Source: Allocoprococcus comes (GTDB taxonomy: Bacteria > Bacillota > Clostridia > Lachnospirales > Lachnospiraceae). Taken from it: a DNA stretch of 64,000 nucleotides. The DNA lies in NCBI RefSeq assembly GCF_013300725.1, contig NZ_JAAIMM010000010.1, forward strand, positions 1 to 64,000. Reading direction: 5' to 3'. Shown piece after piece: positions 8,979 through 17,095 of the stretch (positions within the stretch are counted from its first letter, which is position 1; every line of letters starts with the position of its first letter). Below the pieces are notes generated by a model. The model worked only from the letters and a program-made list of their open reading frames with translations. It searched no databases and was not told the origin of the DNA. The position numbers were made by a program, and so were the translations under genes.

Positions 8979-10067
8979 TTACAGCATATATTTCTTCAAA
9001 GAATCAGTAAATTCGGTAATTCTCTGATCTGCCAGTTCTTTTAATGTAATATTTTTCATACTCTCAATATATCCCTGTTCCTGACGATACAGCCACTTGG
9101 TGTCTGCCGGACGGATTTTCTCATAATGGTTCTTCTCGATCCAGTCTTCGTAGCTGATCGGTGTCGGGTATCCAATCTTTTCGTCAAGCAACTCTTTGAA
9201 ATCGATCTGATCCGCTCTTTCCCGGATTCCTTCCCAGAATTCCAGGACTTCCTCTACATGCTCATGAATCTCATAACGTCTTGCCCCGCCATCGTAGATG
9301 ATACATTTCTCAAAAAGTGGGCTGCACATGGAAAGTGTCTCTCTTCTGAACTCCGGCGCGATGATTCCGTCCTTCCAGTAGAAGTCCACATCCGGAAGGT
9401 TGATTCCTGACACACCTTTATCCTGATAAGTACTGAAAACTCCTTCATAATACACGGTAATGAACCCTTCAAATTCCGGCCAGAACTCACGGATCTCTCT
9501 GGTAAGATTCTCAAGGATCTCAATTCCCTTTGTCCCACCAATTGTGAAAATGATAATATTACGAAGCTTTGCTCCGTTCTTCCTGTAAAAATCTGTCACA
9601 TAGCGCAGGCAGTGGATCAGAGTCTCCCCACTTGCAATGATATCTCCGATCATAAGTGTGCTGTCCGGAACCATGGTCAGCTTACTATATTTGATTTCAA
9701 GCCCTGCAATCTCTTCATCCGCAAATACACGCTCACTGGATAAGAAACTGATATCGTGTACACGGATGTGCTCTCTGTAGCAGCTTTCCTCCAACGGATA
9801 GTTCAGCGCCCCTCTCAAGATAGAAAGAATATTTGCAGTCGTCACTTTCTTTTGTTCTTTAAAATAATAGAGCATCTGAGATGTGGAAGGAATCAGGCAG
9901 TCATATACCTCATATCCGACAATCTCAGGTGTGTTCAGAAGCTTTCTTGTCTCTGCTTCCGATACAACATAATATTCATTTACATAGTTCCCACCGGCCA
10001 GTTTATAACAGGCTACACCCTGTTCATTAAATTCCGGCACCAGCTCAACCTGATTCCAATTTTTCAT
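8979..10067 (-). CDS. Phosphoribosyltransferase-like protein of unknown specificity
   Basis: A soluble 362-residue protein. The clearest motif is LMIGDIIASGETLIH (approx. 149-163 of the chosen start). It has the shape of the PRPP loop of type I phosphoribosyltransferases (acidic pair, small residues, G-x-T), but with GD in place of the usual DD. A following FTIGGTKGIE segment resembles a nucleotide-fold strand and loop. The C-terminal 130 residues (YYEGVFSTY onward) match no domain I know. The start at 10067 is supported by AAGGGG nine bases upstream. It precedes the CodB-like permease in one operon, which suggests nucleobase salvage. Hypothesis, not assignment. Confidence 0.6.
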   Translation of the reverse strand: MKNWNQVELVPEFNEQGVACYKLAGGNYVNEYYVVSEAETRKLLNTPEIVGYEVYDCLIPSTSQMLYYFKEQKKVTTANILSILRGALNYPLEESCYREHIRVHDISFLSSERVFADEEIAGLEIKYSKLTMVPDSTLMIGDIIASGETLIHCLRYVTDFYRKNGAKLRNIIIFTIGGTKGIEILENLTREIREFWPEFEGFITVYYEGVFSTYQDKGVSGINLPDVDFYWKDGIIAPEFRRETLSMCSPLFEKCIIYDGGARRYEIHEHVEEVLEFWEGIRERADQIDFKELLDEKIGYPTPISYEDWIEKNHYEKIRPADTKWLYRQEQGYIESMKNITLKELADQRITEFTDSLKKYML

Positions 10068-10111
10068 CTGTGATTTTCCCCTTTTCTGTAAGTCCACTTT
10101 TCATGACAATA

Positions 10112-10153
10112 AACATTCTACAAAATGTTATGATGAAAGCGGGGGAATGTCAA
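10112..10153 (-). promoter_or_regulatory. Promoter of the PRTase-permease operon
   Basis: Minus-strand -35 TTGACA (10148-10153) and -10 TAACAT (10125-10130) are 17 bp apart. A hyphenated palindrome, AACATT-N6-AATGTT (10112-10129), overlaps the -10 and may be an operator. Confidence 0.6.
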
Positions 10154-10169
10154 GTGGAAAATTGGAATG

Positions 10170-10307
10170 TTGCCAACATTTTCATTTTATATAGAAATCT
10201 CCGTGATTTTATAGGTTTTCCATTCATTTGTAACATTTTTCCACCTTTATCCATACCTGTTTGCCACATTTTTCTTTGTTTTTCAAATAGTATTTGTAAC
10301 ATTTTTC
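10170..10307. repeat. Four direct repeats upstream of the PRTase-permease promoter
   Basis: The 10068-10421 stretch holds no gene. It contains four copies of a 14-base motif: TTGTAACATTTTTC at 10228 and 10294, TTGCCACATTTTTC at 10261, and a divergent TTGCCAACATTTTC at 10170. The last three are exactly 33 bp apart, about three helical turns, and end about 75 bp upstream of the -35. This suggests a cooperative array of protein binding sites. Confidence 0.65.
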
Positions 10308-10373
10308 TTATAAATATAAAATTTCAAACCAGACTACATATTTACAACAACGTATAAATCTTCTCTTTTGCAT

Positions 10374-10415
10374 AAAAGGAGAACGATATCTCATAAAAAA
10401 TACCGTTCCCCTTTG
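10374..10415 (-). terminator. Terminator at the end of the nucleoside operon
   Basis: Minus-strand stem AAGGGGAACG/CGTTCTCCTT followed by TT, just after the GntR-family gene. Confidence 0.75.
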
Positions 10416-10421
10416 CTTTTC

Positions 10422-11159
10422 TTATCTCACCTGATCAATATAAAATTTAAATTTATCTGTTCGATAATAGCATTTGAAATTCTCGATTGGAATTTCTCTT
10501 CCATTCACAATGCCATATGTAATACAACGAAACAGAATAATCGGTGTTCCTTCCTCGATGTCCAAATACTCGGCAATTTCATCCTGTGCCCCGATCGCCT
10601 CAATCGTTCTTCTTGCCTTTGTTATCTTAACACCATAAACTTCTGTTATAATCTGATAAAGGGATTCCTCTTTCAAATCATACTTTGATAAACCCGGAAA
10701 AATCTTTTCCGGCAGAAAAGTCAGCGTATAGTTTAGCGGCTCTTTATCTGCATATAAGATTCTTCCTATCATATAAACATTATCACTGGTTGTAATCTCA
10801 AGTGCTTTTGCTCTCTTTACATTCGCATCAACCAGCTCTGAAACAACAACTTTTTTACTTGGTGTCAGTCCAAGCTTTAATACATCTTCCGTACAACTCG
10901 TAATTGAAAAAAGATTGTTGCTTCCTTCATCCGTCTTTACATAGGTTCCTTTTCCCTGGACTTTGTACAAATATCCTTCTGTGACCAATTCATCAATCGC
11001 TTTCCGGATCGTAATTCTGCTGACCTGATAAGTCTCCATCAATTCTCTTTCGCTCGGAATCGGCTCCTTTGAATCGTAAACTTCATTATCAATATTCTCT
11101 ACGATTGCCTTCTTCACAAGATAATATTTAGGTAACTTTTCGTCGAACATCTCCTTCAC
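10422..11159 (-). CDS. GntR/HutC-family transcriptional regulator
   Basis: A 245-residue cytoplasmic regulator. The N-terminal winged helix (approx. 10-78) contains PIPSERELMETYQVSRITIR and the wing GYLYKVQGKGTYV. The rest is a UTRA ligand-binding domain, with the usual late EIPIENFKCYYRTDKFKFYID. The start is ambiguous: GTG at 11159 has AGGTGAG five bases upstream, while an ATG at 11150 has GGGGTG six bases upstream. It is the last gene of the nucleoside operon and probably represses it, binding the palindrome near 20947-20962 and responding to a pathway intermediate. The ligand is unknown. Confidence 0.9.
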   Translation of the reverse strand: MKEMFDEKLPKYYLVKKAIVENIDNEVYDSKEPIPSERELMETYQVSRITIRKAIDELVTEGYLYKVQGKGTYVKTDEGSNNLFSITSCTEDVLKLGLTPSKKVVVSELVDANVKRAKALEITTSDNVYMIGRILYADKEPLNYTLTFLPEKIFPGLSKYDLKEESLYQIITEVYGVKITKARRTIEAIGAQDEIAEYLDIEEGTPIILFRCITYGIVNGREIPIENFKCYYRTDKFKFYIDQVR

Positions 11160-11197
11160 CCCATCTCACCTTTTTTGATCACAGAATATTCCAAGTG

Positions 11198-11917
11198 TTA
11201 ACACATAGCTTTAAATTCCCTGATCTTTTCTTTCATTGCAGGAATATTTTCATGAAGTTTTAGAATTGTACTGCCAACGAACGCTGCATCCCCGCCTGCC
11301 TCTCTTACTAGTCTTACATCTTCTGGTGCATGAACGCCTACCCCACAATAAATAGGTCTTTCAATTCCACAGCTTCTTAAATACTCTACACAATCTTTTA
11401 ATGTAGGATATTCCTCATTTTTTTGCTGTGTATCATACGGCTTCGCCTGTAAATATACAAATCCATTTGATTGTTTTGCCATTTCCACTTCTTCTTTTGG
11501 TAAATGGAACTGTACATAACAAGATACCTGAAGCCCCGCTGCAATTATCTTATTTTTAATAATATCATCTTTTAAGCCAACAAGCAAAATATCTTTTAAA
11601 TTATTTGACAGGCAAAACTCAATAAATTTGTCGACGCCAATCTCTTCAACTGTATTTTCATATGCCAGAACCAGAATCTTCACATCTGGAAGTCTCTTCT
11701 GGATAGCAACAATAGAATCCATATATTTTTCGTAATCATCACAGGCTTCCAACGCTTTTTTCATTCTTCCTGCAATATAATCACTCTCCAGGTATGGATT
11801 TCTGGATGGGAAATCCACTTCCATCATTTTGCATCCTGCATCTGCATATTCTACTGCCATATTATAGCTTGCTTCAATTGTAGGATATCCATTTGATAAA
11901 TAACAAATAATCTCCAT
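11198..11917 (-). CDS. TrpA-like TIM-barrel protein, predicted lyase or aldolase
   Basis: A 239-residue relative of tryptophan synthase alpha chain that is not part of a trp operon. Glu33 aligns with the catalytic Glu49 of TrpA (MMEVDFPSRNP against LELGVPFSDP), and Glu44 stands where TrpA has the catalytic Asp60. The phosphate-binding end is well kept: GVGVHAPEDV and GGDAAFVGSTILKL. It therefore probably binds a phosphorylated substrate and may cleave a carbon-carbon bond, but no TrpB partner is present. It lies two bases after the Fe-ADH gene. Its reaction is unknown. Confidence 0.75.
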   Translation of the reverse strand: MEIICYLSNGYPTIEASYNMAVEYADAGCKMMEVDFPSRNPYLESDYIAGRMKKALEACDDYEKYMDSIVAIQKRLPDVKILVLAYENTVEEIGVDKFIEFCLSNNLKDILLVGLKDDIIKNKIIAAGLQVSCYVQFHLPKEEVEMAKQSNGFVYLQAKPYDTQQKNEEYPTLKDCVEYLRSCGIERPIYCGVGVHAPEDVRLVREAGGDAAFVGSTILKLHENIPAMKEKIREFKAMC

Positions 11918-11919
11918 TT

Positions 11920-13068
11920 TTATTCTCCTCTGTACACCTTGATAAATAATTCTTTAAATTCGTCAATTTCCGGAATAACCGGATTTGTTTTTGTGCATCC
12001 ATCAGCTTTTGCAAGCGGAGCCATCTCATCCAGTTTTGCCATATATTTTTCTTCATCCGGAATGATTTCTTTAAAGCATTTCGGAATATTTAACTTTTCA
12101 TTTAAAGCTTCTACTGCTTCATGAAGATTTTCTGCTCCGATTCTCTTTGCAAATTTTGCATAAACTTCTTTTGCAGTTTCATTCTGCTCATTATATCTAA
12201 TGATATATGGCAAAATAATGGCATCTGCCAGACCATGAGATACATGGAAAATTCCTCCGATCGTATGAGCCATAGAATGTACAATTCCAAGTGATACATT
12301 CGTAAATGCAATTCCAGCTACCATAGATGCCTGTACCATAATCTCTCTTGCTTTTATATCATTACCATTCTCATATGCTACAGGTAAAGTTTCCATAATA
12401 TCCTGGGCTGCCTGACTTGCAAGAATATCTGACAGATAATTTGCACGGTTTGAAGCAAGTGCTTCCAGTGCATGGGTAAGCGCGTCCATTCCTGTCTCTG
12501 CTGTAATCTTAGCCGGCATAGACATTGTTACTTCCGGATCACAGATTGCGATATCCGGCATCATTTCCATATTTCCAACACCATGCTTTAATCCTTTTTC
12601 ATTATCTGAAATTACGATAGAACGTGAAACTTCACTTGCCGTTCCACTTGTTGAAGGAATACAACACATTCTTGCTTTACCTCGTAATTTCGGAAATTCA
12701 TTCGGCGGAAGAATATCTTCCATCTGAGTCAGTTCCGGATGTTCATAAAAGATCCACATTGCTTTTGCAGCATCCATTGCTGATCCACCGCCAAGTCCGA
12801 CAATCAGATCTGGTTCAAATTCCAGCATTTCATTTCTTCCTCTGAGTACAGTTTCAAAAGACGGATCTGGTTCTACGCCTCTGATAACCATTGTTTCAGC
12901 ACCGGTTTCTTTAAAATATCCTTCTACCTTTGCCAGCATTCCACTCTTTTCCATGCTATGTCCGCCAATAACAATACTGACTTTTTTTGCTTTAATTGTC
13001 TTAATATATGCAAGACTTCCTTCTCCAAACATCAATTCTGATCCTGCAAGTTTCATTGGTCGCATCAT
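11920..13068 (-). CDS. Iron-containing alcohol dehydrogenase
   Basis: A 382-residue class III (Fe-dependent) alcohol dehydrogenase. The NAD(P) motif GGGSAMD is at 93-99, and the metal ligands Asp195, His199, His264 and His278 are all present (MDALTHALEA; HSMAHTIGGIFHVSHG). Members reduce aldehydes or oxidise alcohols in the cytoplasm. Within the nucleoside operon it may reduce an aldehyde released by one of the TIM-barrel proteins, for example glycolaldehyde or a phosphorylated aldehyde; this is inference. AGGAAG precedes the ATG. Confidence 0.92.
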   Translation of the reverse strand: MMRPMKLAGSELMFGEGSLAYIKTIKAKKVSIVIGGHSMEKSGMLAKVEGYFKETGAETMVIRGVEPDPSFETVLRGRNEMLEFEPDLIVGLGGGSAMDAAKAMWIFYEHPELTQMEDILPPNEFPKLRGKARMCCIPSTSGTASEVSRSIVISDNEKGLKHGVGNMEMMPDIAICDPEVTMSMPAKITAETGMDALTHALEALASNRANYLSDILASQAAQDIMETLPVAYENGNDIKAREIMVQASMVAGIAFTNVSLGIVHSMAHTIGGIFHVSHGLADAIILPYIIRYNEQNETAKEVYAKFAKRIGAENLHEAVEALNEKLNIPKCFKEIIPDEEKYMAKLDEMAPLAKADGCTKTNPVIPEIDEFKELFIKVYRGE

Positions 13069-13088
13069 TTTTATCTTCCTGCCTTTCT

Positions 13089-13877
13089 CTATTTCAATCC
13101 GTCTAATACTTTCTTAACCAGTTCATAAGAGATTGGATTTGTTAAAATTCCTCCCTCTTTCAAGCTGGAACCGATAATCGCACCATCTGCTGTCTGAAGC
13201 TGATCATGAATATTTTCTGCATTTACACCACTTCCTGCAAACACCGGAAGGTTTACAACATTTTTCACTCTCTTAATCAGATCCAATGGTGTCTCTTCTC
13301 CAACCTGTGTACCTGTAACAATAATTCCGTCTGCTCCGTTTGATGCAGCATCTTTTGCTGACTGCTCAATTGTAATATGCTCCCTTAACATATGTGCATG
13401 TTTTACCTGCACATCGGCAAGGATCTTAACATTTTCCTGCCCCATCATCTTACGATATTCCATACATTTCTTTGCACAAGGCTGAATAATTCCATCTGTA
13501 AACAATACTGTGTCTACAAATACCGGAACTCTGATAAAGGAAGCTCCTACCATTGCTGCAATTGCAATATCAGCCTCACAGTCATTAAACGCCGCATCAA
13601 GTCCTACCGGAATCTGAACTGCCTGTTTTACAGCATATGCAGCAGCTGTAAGGGCAGCTACCTGTGCCTTGTTCAAAAAAGCCGAAAACGGTGTATCTCC
13701 CATGTTCTCTACAATAACAGCATCTACTCCTGCTTTTTCAAGTGTAACCGCATCTTGAACTGCACGGTCAATAATTCTCTGATAATCCCCATCAAATCCA
13801 GCTGTTGTCGGAAGCGGAAGACAATGCACCATTCCGATTACTGTCTGTGAATTTAAAGTAAGTATCTCTTTACTCAT
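13089..13877 (-). CDS. BtpA/SgcQ-family TIM-barrel protein
   Basis: A 262-residue protein of the BtpA family. Characteristic stretches are VIGMVHCLPLP near the N-terminus, VDAVIVENMGDTPF (approx. 50-63), FIRVPVFVDTVLFTDGII, ILADVQVKHAHM and the C-terminal barrel segment LPVFAGSGVNAENI. BtpA was named for photosystem I biogenesis in cyanobacteria, but in heterotrophs such as E. coli (SgcQ) it lies in sugar gene clusters and its enzyme activity is unassigned. The start at 13877 is chosen because AGAGAGG lies nine bases upstream. It overlaps the phosphorylase gene by 8 bp. Confidence 0.85.
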   Translation of the reverse strand: MSKEILTLNSQTVIGMVHCLPLPTTAGFDGDYQRIIDRAVQDAVTLEKAGVDAVIVENMGDTPFSAFLNKAQVAALTAAAYAVKQAVQIPVGLDAAFNDCEADIAIAAMVGASFIRVPVFVDTVLFTDGIIQPCAKKCMEYRKMMGQENVKILADVQVKHAHMLREHITIEQSAKDAASNGADGIIVTGTQVGEETPLDLIKRVKNVVNLPVFAGSGVNAENIHDQLQTADGAIIGSSLKEGGILTNPISYELVKKVLDGLK

Positions 13878-14637
13878 GTTTACCATCCTCTCTTTTTACA
13901 TGATAATTATAAATTCCTTCCAGCGCTGTTCTACAGAGTAAATCCTCTGCATCTACACGATCCTGTCCCTTTAAAGTTTCCTTCAAATTTTCAAGTACCG
14001 TAACCACTGTTAAAATACAGGTCTTAACTCCCATCAGTCGTCCCAGTGTCAGAATACATGAAGATTCCATATCGATTCCTGTTACCCCAAGTTTCTTGAC
14101 CTCTTCAAATGTTTTTGACATATCACGTCCACACTCCAGAGAAAATTTAGAATCATGCATACAACTGTAAAATCCATCCATCGTACAATTAAGTCCATTT
14201 AAATACCGTTTTCCCATCTGTTGAACTGTTTCGTTCATCACATTGACAAGTTCAATATCTGCAACCGCAGGGTAACTCAGATCCACATAAGTCTGGCTGG
14301 TTCCTTCACGCCTCATTGCGGCAATCGGGATCATAAAATGTCCCAACATATCATCCTGCATCGACATTACAGTTCCCATTCTCACAGCAACTTGCATTCC
14401 AGACTCATACATCTCTTCCATCGCAATCGCTGCGGACGGTGCCCCGATTCCCGTCGACGTTACTGTAATCTCTACTCCTTTATAGGTTCCTGTATATGTA
14501 TTGAACTCTCTCATGAATGCAACTTTTTTGGGGTTATCCAAATACTTTTTTACAACTTCTACTCTCCATGGATCTCCCGAAAAAAGTACATATTTCGCAA
14601 CCGTTTCTTCGCTTGCTCCCATATATAATGTACTCAT
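13870..14637 (-). CDS. Nucleoside phosphorylase, uridine-phosphorylase-like, altered base pocket
   Basis: A 255-residue NP-I family phosphorylase that should split a ribonucleoside into base and ribose 1-phosphate. Numbered from a start two codons upstream, the phosphate residues are kept (GDPWRV 23-28, Arg45, Arg88 and Thr91 in RMGT), as is the ribose-binding Met192-Glu193 (DMES). In E. coli Udp the uracil is held by Gln166 and Arg168 in GQERYD; here that segment reads CMHDSKF, so both are lost. The base is therefore probably not plain uracil. The start at 14637 has AGGGG eight bases upstream. Confidence 0.88.
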   Translation of the reverse strand: MSTLYMGASEETVAKYVLFSGDPWRVEVVKKYLDNPKKVAFMREFNTYTGTYKGVEITVTSTGIGAPSAAIAMEEMYESGMQVAVRMGTVMSMQDDMLGHFMIPIAAMRREGTSQTYVDLSYPAVADIELVNVMNETVQQMGKRYLNGLNCTMDGFYSCMHDSKFSLECGRDMSKTFEEVKKLGVTGIDMESSCILTLGRLMGVKTCILTVVTVLENLKETLKGQDRVDAEDLLCRTALEGIYNYHVKREDGKHE

Positions 14638-14651
14638 CTGCATTTCCCCTT

Positions 14652-15590
14652 TCAGTGTAATGTTTCAAATTTCTGTAATAATTCCTGTTCTGTTGGCGCA
14701 TTTGTACAGCACCCTTCTGCCTGTAAAACAAAGTAAGATAATACACTTCCAAGCCTACAGCAGTCTGCCGGAGAATATCCGTGCAAATATCCATAAACAA
14801 ATCCTGCCATGTAAGCATCTCCCGATCCAGTTGCATCTACTACCTGTTCCACTTTACAAATTCCAATCTCTTCTTTCCGTATTTTTCCGTCTTCCCGCAC
14901 ATAGCAAATGCTTCCGTCTTTTCCCAGAGTTGTCACAATAATATCTGCTTTTCCAATTTTAAACAGCTCTGTAATCGTATTTAGTCCGAAAAGCTTTTCA
15001 ATAATTTCACATTCTACTTCATTTGTGAAAATGATTTTGCTTTCTGTTAACAATTGTTTCAAAAATGGTTCTGGAAATGCATCAAAATCATCTTTCATTC
15101 CAAAAACTACCGGTACATGATGCTTTTTACATTTTGCAAAAAACTCTTCATTATCTGGTCTTGATGCAACGGTTATCACTCCCAGCTTTGCCGTTTCAAA
15201 CAAGCTGTCTTTCATTTTCTGTGCATATCTTCCATCCATTGCTCCAGGATAAAATATGGTAATATGATCGTTATTATTATCCTGTAACAAATAACATACA
15301 CTGGTTGCTTCCTCTGCTATTTGTGTAATCCCATCCTGTGGTACATTTCCTTCTTCCAGAAACTTTTTAAAACCATTACTTTCATAATCTCCGCCTACTC
15401 TTAAAACTGGCATTGCCTTCATTCCAAGCTGGCAAAGTGCATAGGCAATATTTACAGAACAGCCTCCGTAATAAATTTTTGAATTGGATTTATTTGTAAC
15501 CAGTGATGTAAATCCCACTTTGGCAGGTGTTGCTATTTTTATAATGTGATCCATACTTACATAGCCGCTTGTCAGAACATCTACTTTCAT
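14652..15590 (-). CDS. PfkB-family carbohydrate or nucleoside kinase
   Basis: A 312-residue ribokinase-fold kinase. It has the N-terminal di-glycine YYGGCSVNIAYAL (40-52) and the ATP/anion-hole motif DATGSGDAYMAG starting at 252, with Asp258 as the likely catalytic base. Several ribokinase sugar contacts are not recognisable. Next to a phosphorylase it could phosphorylate ribose 1-phosphate (as in archaeal pentose-bisphosphate routes) or the nucleoside itself. It lies 14 bp before the phosphorylase gene. Confidence 0.88.
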   Translation of the reverse strand: MKVDVLTSGYVSMDHIIKIATPAKVGFTSLVTNKSNSKIYYGGCSVNIAYALCQLGMKAMPVLRVGGDYESNGFKKFLEEGNVPQDGITQIAEEATSVCYLLQDNNNDHITIFYPGAMDGRYAQKMKDSLFETAKLGVITVASRPDNEEFFAKCKKHHVPVVFGMKDDFDAFPEPFLKQLLTESKIIFTNEVECEIIEKLFGLNTITELFKIGKADIIVTTLGKDGSICYVREDGKIRKEEIGICKVEQVVDATGSGDAYMAGFVYGYLHGYSPADCCRLGSVLSYFVLQAEGCCTNAPTEQELLQKFETLH

Positions 15591-15602
15591 TATCCGTGCC
15601 TC

Positions 15603-16169
15603 CTACAACTGTCCCTCTTCCAGCATCTTGCTGAATGTATTCATATCAATGACTTTTCCCAGATACTTATCAATATCTGTCAGATGAACTTCATTAACTG
15701 TTTCTGAATTCGTTGCCACACATTCCCGGATAACATATGGGTTGTAATTCAGATAAAATGCATCTGTCACCGTTGCCCGAATGCAGCAGTTTGTTTTCGT
15801 TCCAACAACGACTACATTTTCCACTTCATTTTCCCGCAATACCAGATCCAGGTCTGTGCCGAAGAATCCACTGTACCTTCTCTTTCGGATGACATAATCT
15901 TTCTTTTCATCAACTTCCAACATTGGATCAATTTCAATTCCAAAAGTCCCTTCTATACAATTTGGTCTCATGGACTGTGCTTTTTTATCTACTTTATCTT
16001 TTCTGTTACAGTGCTGTAAAAAAACAATCAGCAGTTCATGTTTCCGGCTTTCATCCAGAACCTTTTTGATCCGTGGAAGAATCTTTTGATTCTCAGGATA
16101 AAATACCAGACCTTCCGGATCCGTAAAATCGCGAACCATGTCCACAATAATCAATGCTGTCTTTGCCAT
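15603..16169 (-). CDS. Isochorismatase-like cysteine hydrolase
   Basis: A 188-residue hydrolase of the nicotinamidase/isochorismatase fold. The catalytic triad is visible as Asp10 (LIIVDMVRDF), Lys96 (VIRKRRYSGFFGTDLD) and Cys129 (VVGTKTNCCIRAT). Relatives hydrolyse amides such as nicotinamide, N-carbamoylsarcosine, biuret or ureidoacrylate. The neighbouring phosphorylase suggests that the released base carries an amide that is hydrolysed here. Which one is not visible; the nicotinamidase metal-binding pattern is not obvious. Confidence 0.85.
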   Translation of the reverse strand: MAKTALIIVDMVRDFTDPEGLVFYPENQKILPRIKKVLDESRKHELLIVFLQHCNRKDKVDKKAQSMRPNCIEGTFGIEIDPMLEVDEKKDYVIRKRRYSGFFGTDLDLVLRENEVENVVVVGTKTNCCIRATVTDAFYLNYNPYVIRECVATNSETVNEVHLTDIDKYLGKVIDMNTFSKMLEEGQL

Positions 16170-16180
16170 TTTCTTCCCCC

Positions 16181-17095
16181 TTAGTCGAACTTGTATCCTC
16201 TTACCTTAACATCCTTAAATTTCATAAATGAAACAACTGCAAGCACCGCTACCATAATGATATACGGAATCGTATCGAACATTCCCGCTGCCGGTCCTGC
16301 ATATACACTTAAATTGACTGCAAGTGATCTTGCAACACCGAATAAGATTGCATAGAGTGAAGACTGTACCGGTTTCCCCTGTCCACAATAAATTGCTGCA
16401 ATTGCGATAAAGCCTCGTCCTGCTGTCATGTCACTTGTAAACATTGCCATTCTCTCCATTGATAAATTGATTCCGGCTAATGCACAGCAAAATGCTCCAA
16501 TCAGAACAGCAATATATTTGTATTTCTGTGTTTTCAGTCCAAGACTGATCGCTGAATCTTCATTTTCACCAACAACTCTGACATAGATTCCAAATTTTGT
16601 TTTGTACATCAGAATAGCTGCTGCCGCAATTCCAATAAATGCCAGATATGTAATGACCGGATGACCACTTACGATTCCACCAATCAGCGGAATACTCTTG
16701 ATGCCCGGTATATTGATCTTAAAATCTGCAACTCCTACATCTTGAAGACTGATATTAGCAAGCTCCATAACTTTCAGTACAAATTTTGCAATCGCTGGAA
16801 CAATCAAGTTAATTCCAAGACCGATAACAATAACATTACCATTACAAGTAATTCCTAAGAATGAAAATACAAGTCCCCACAATAAAGTCGTTACGATTGC
16901 GGCAATCACTGCCAGAGCCACACTTCCTGTCAGATACTCGACTAACACTGAAATAAATGCTCCATTCAGCATCATTCCTTCCAGTGCGATATTCAATACA
17001 TTTGCTTTATATGCAAATATTCCACCGATCACGCATAGAATAATAGGAGCACTATGGTATACTGTGTCATACAAAATACTATTTAATAATTCCAT
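16181..17095 (-). CDS. BMP-type ABC transporter permease 2
   Basis: A 304-residue membrane protein with about nine helices, of the permease family paired with BMP/nucleoside binding proteins (NupQ/YufQ type). The conserved GRGFIAIAAIYCGQGKP loop (approx. 231-247), which contacts the ATPase, is present. It forms the channel with the gene before it. Start and stop codons overlap by one base (TAATG at 17095). Confidence 0.92.
   Translation of the reverse strand: MELLNSILYDTVYHSAPIILCVIGGIFAYKANVLNIALEGMMLNGAFISVLVEYLTGSVALAVIAAIVTTLLWGLVFSFLGITCNGNVIVIGLGINLIVPAIAKFVLKVMELANISLQDVGVADFKINIPGIKSIPLIGGIVSGHPVITYLAFIGIAAAAILMYKTKFGIYVRVVGENEDSAISLGLKTQKYKYIAVLIGAFCCALAGINLSMERMAMFTSDMTAGRGFIAIAAIYCGQGKPVQSSLYAILFGVARSLAVNLSVYAGPAAGMFDTIPYIIMVAVLAVVSFMKFKDVKVRGYKFD

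Noticed and set aside
10228-10307. Regularly spaced repeats considered as a CRISPR array
   Set aside because: Repeats are only 14 bases, the gaps are 19 bases, there are few copies and no cas genes.
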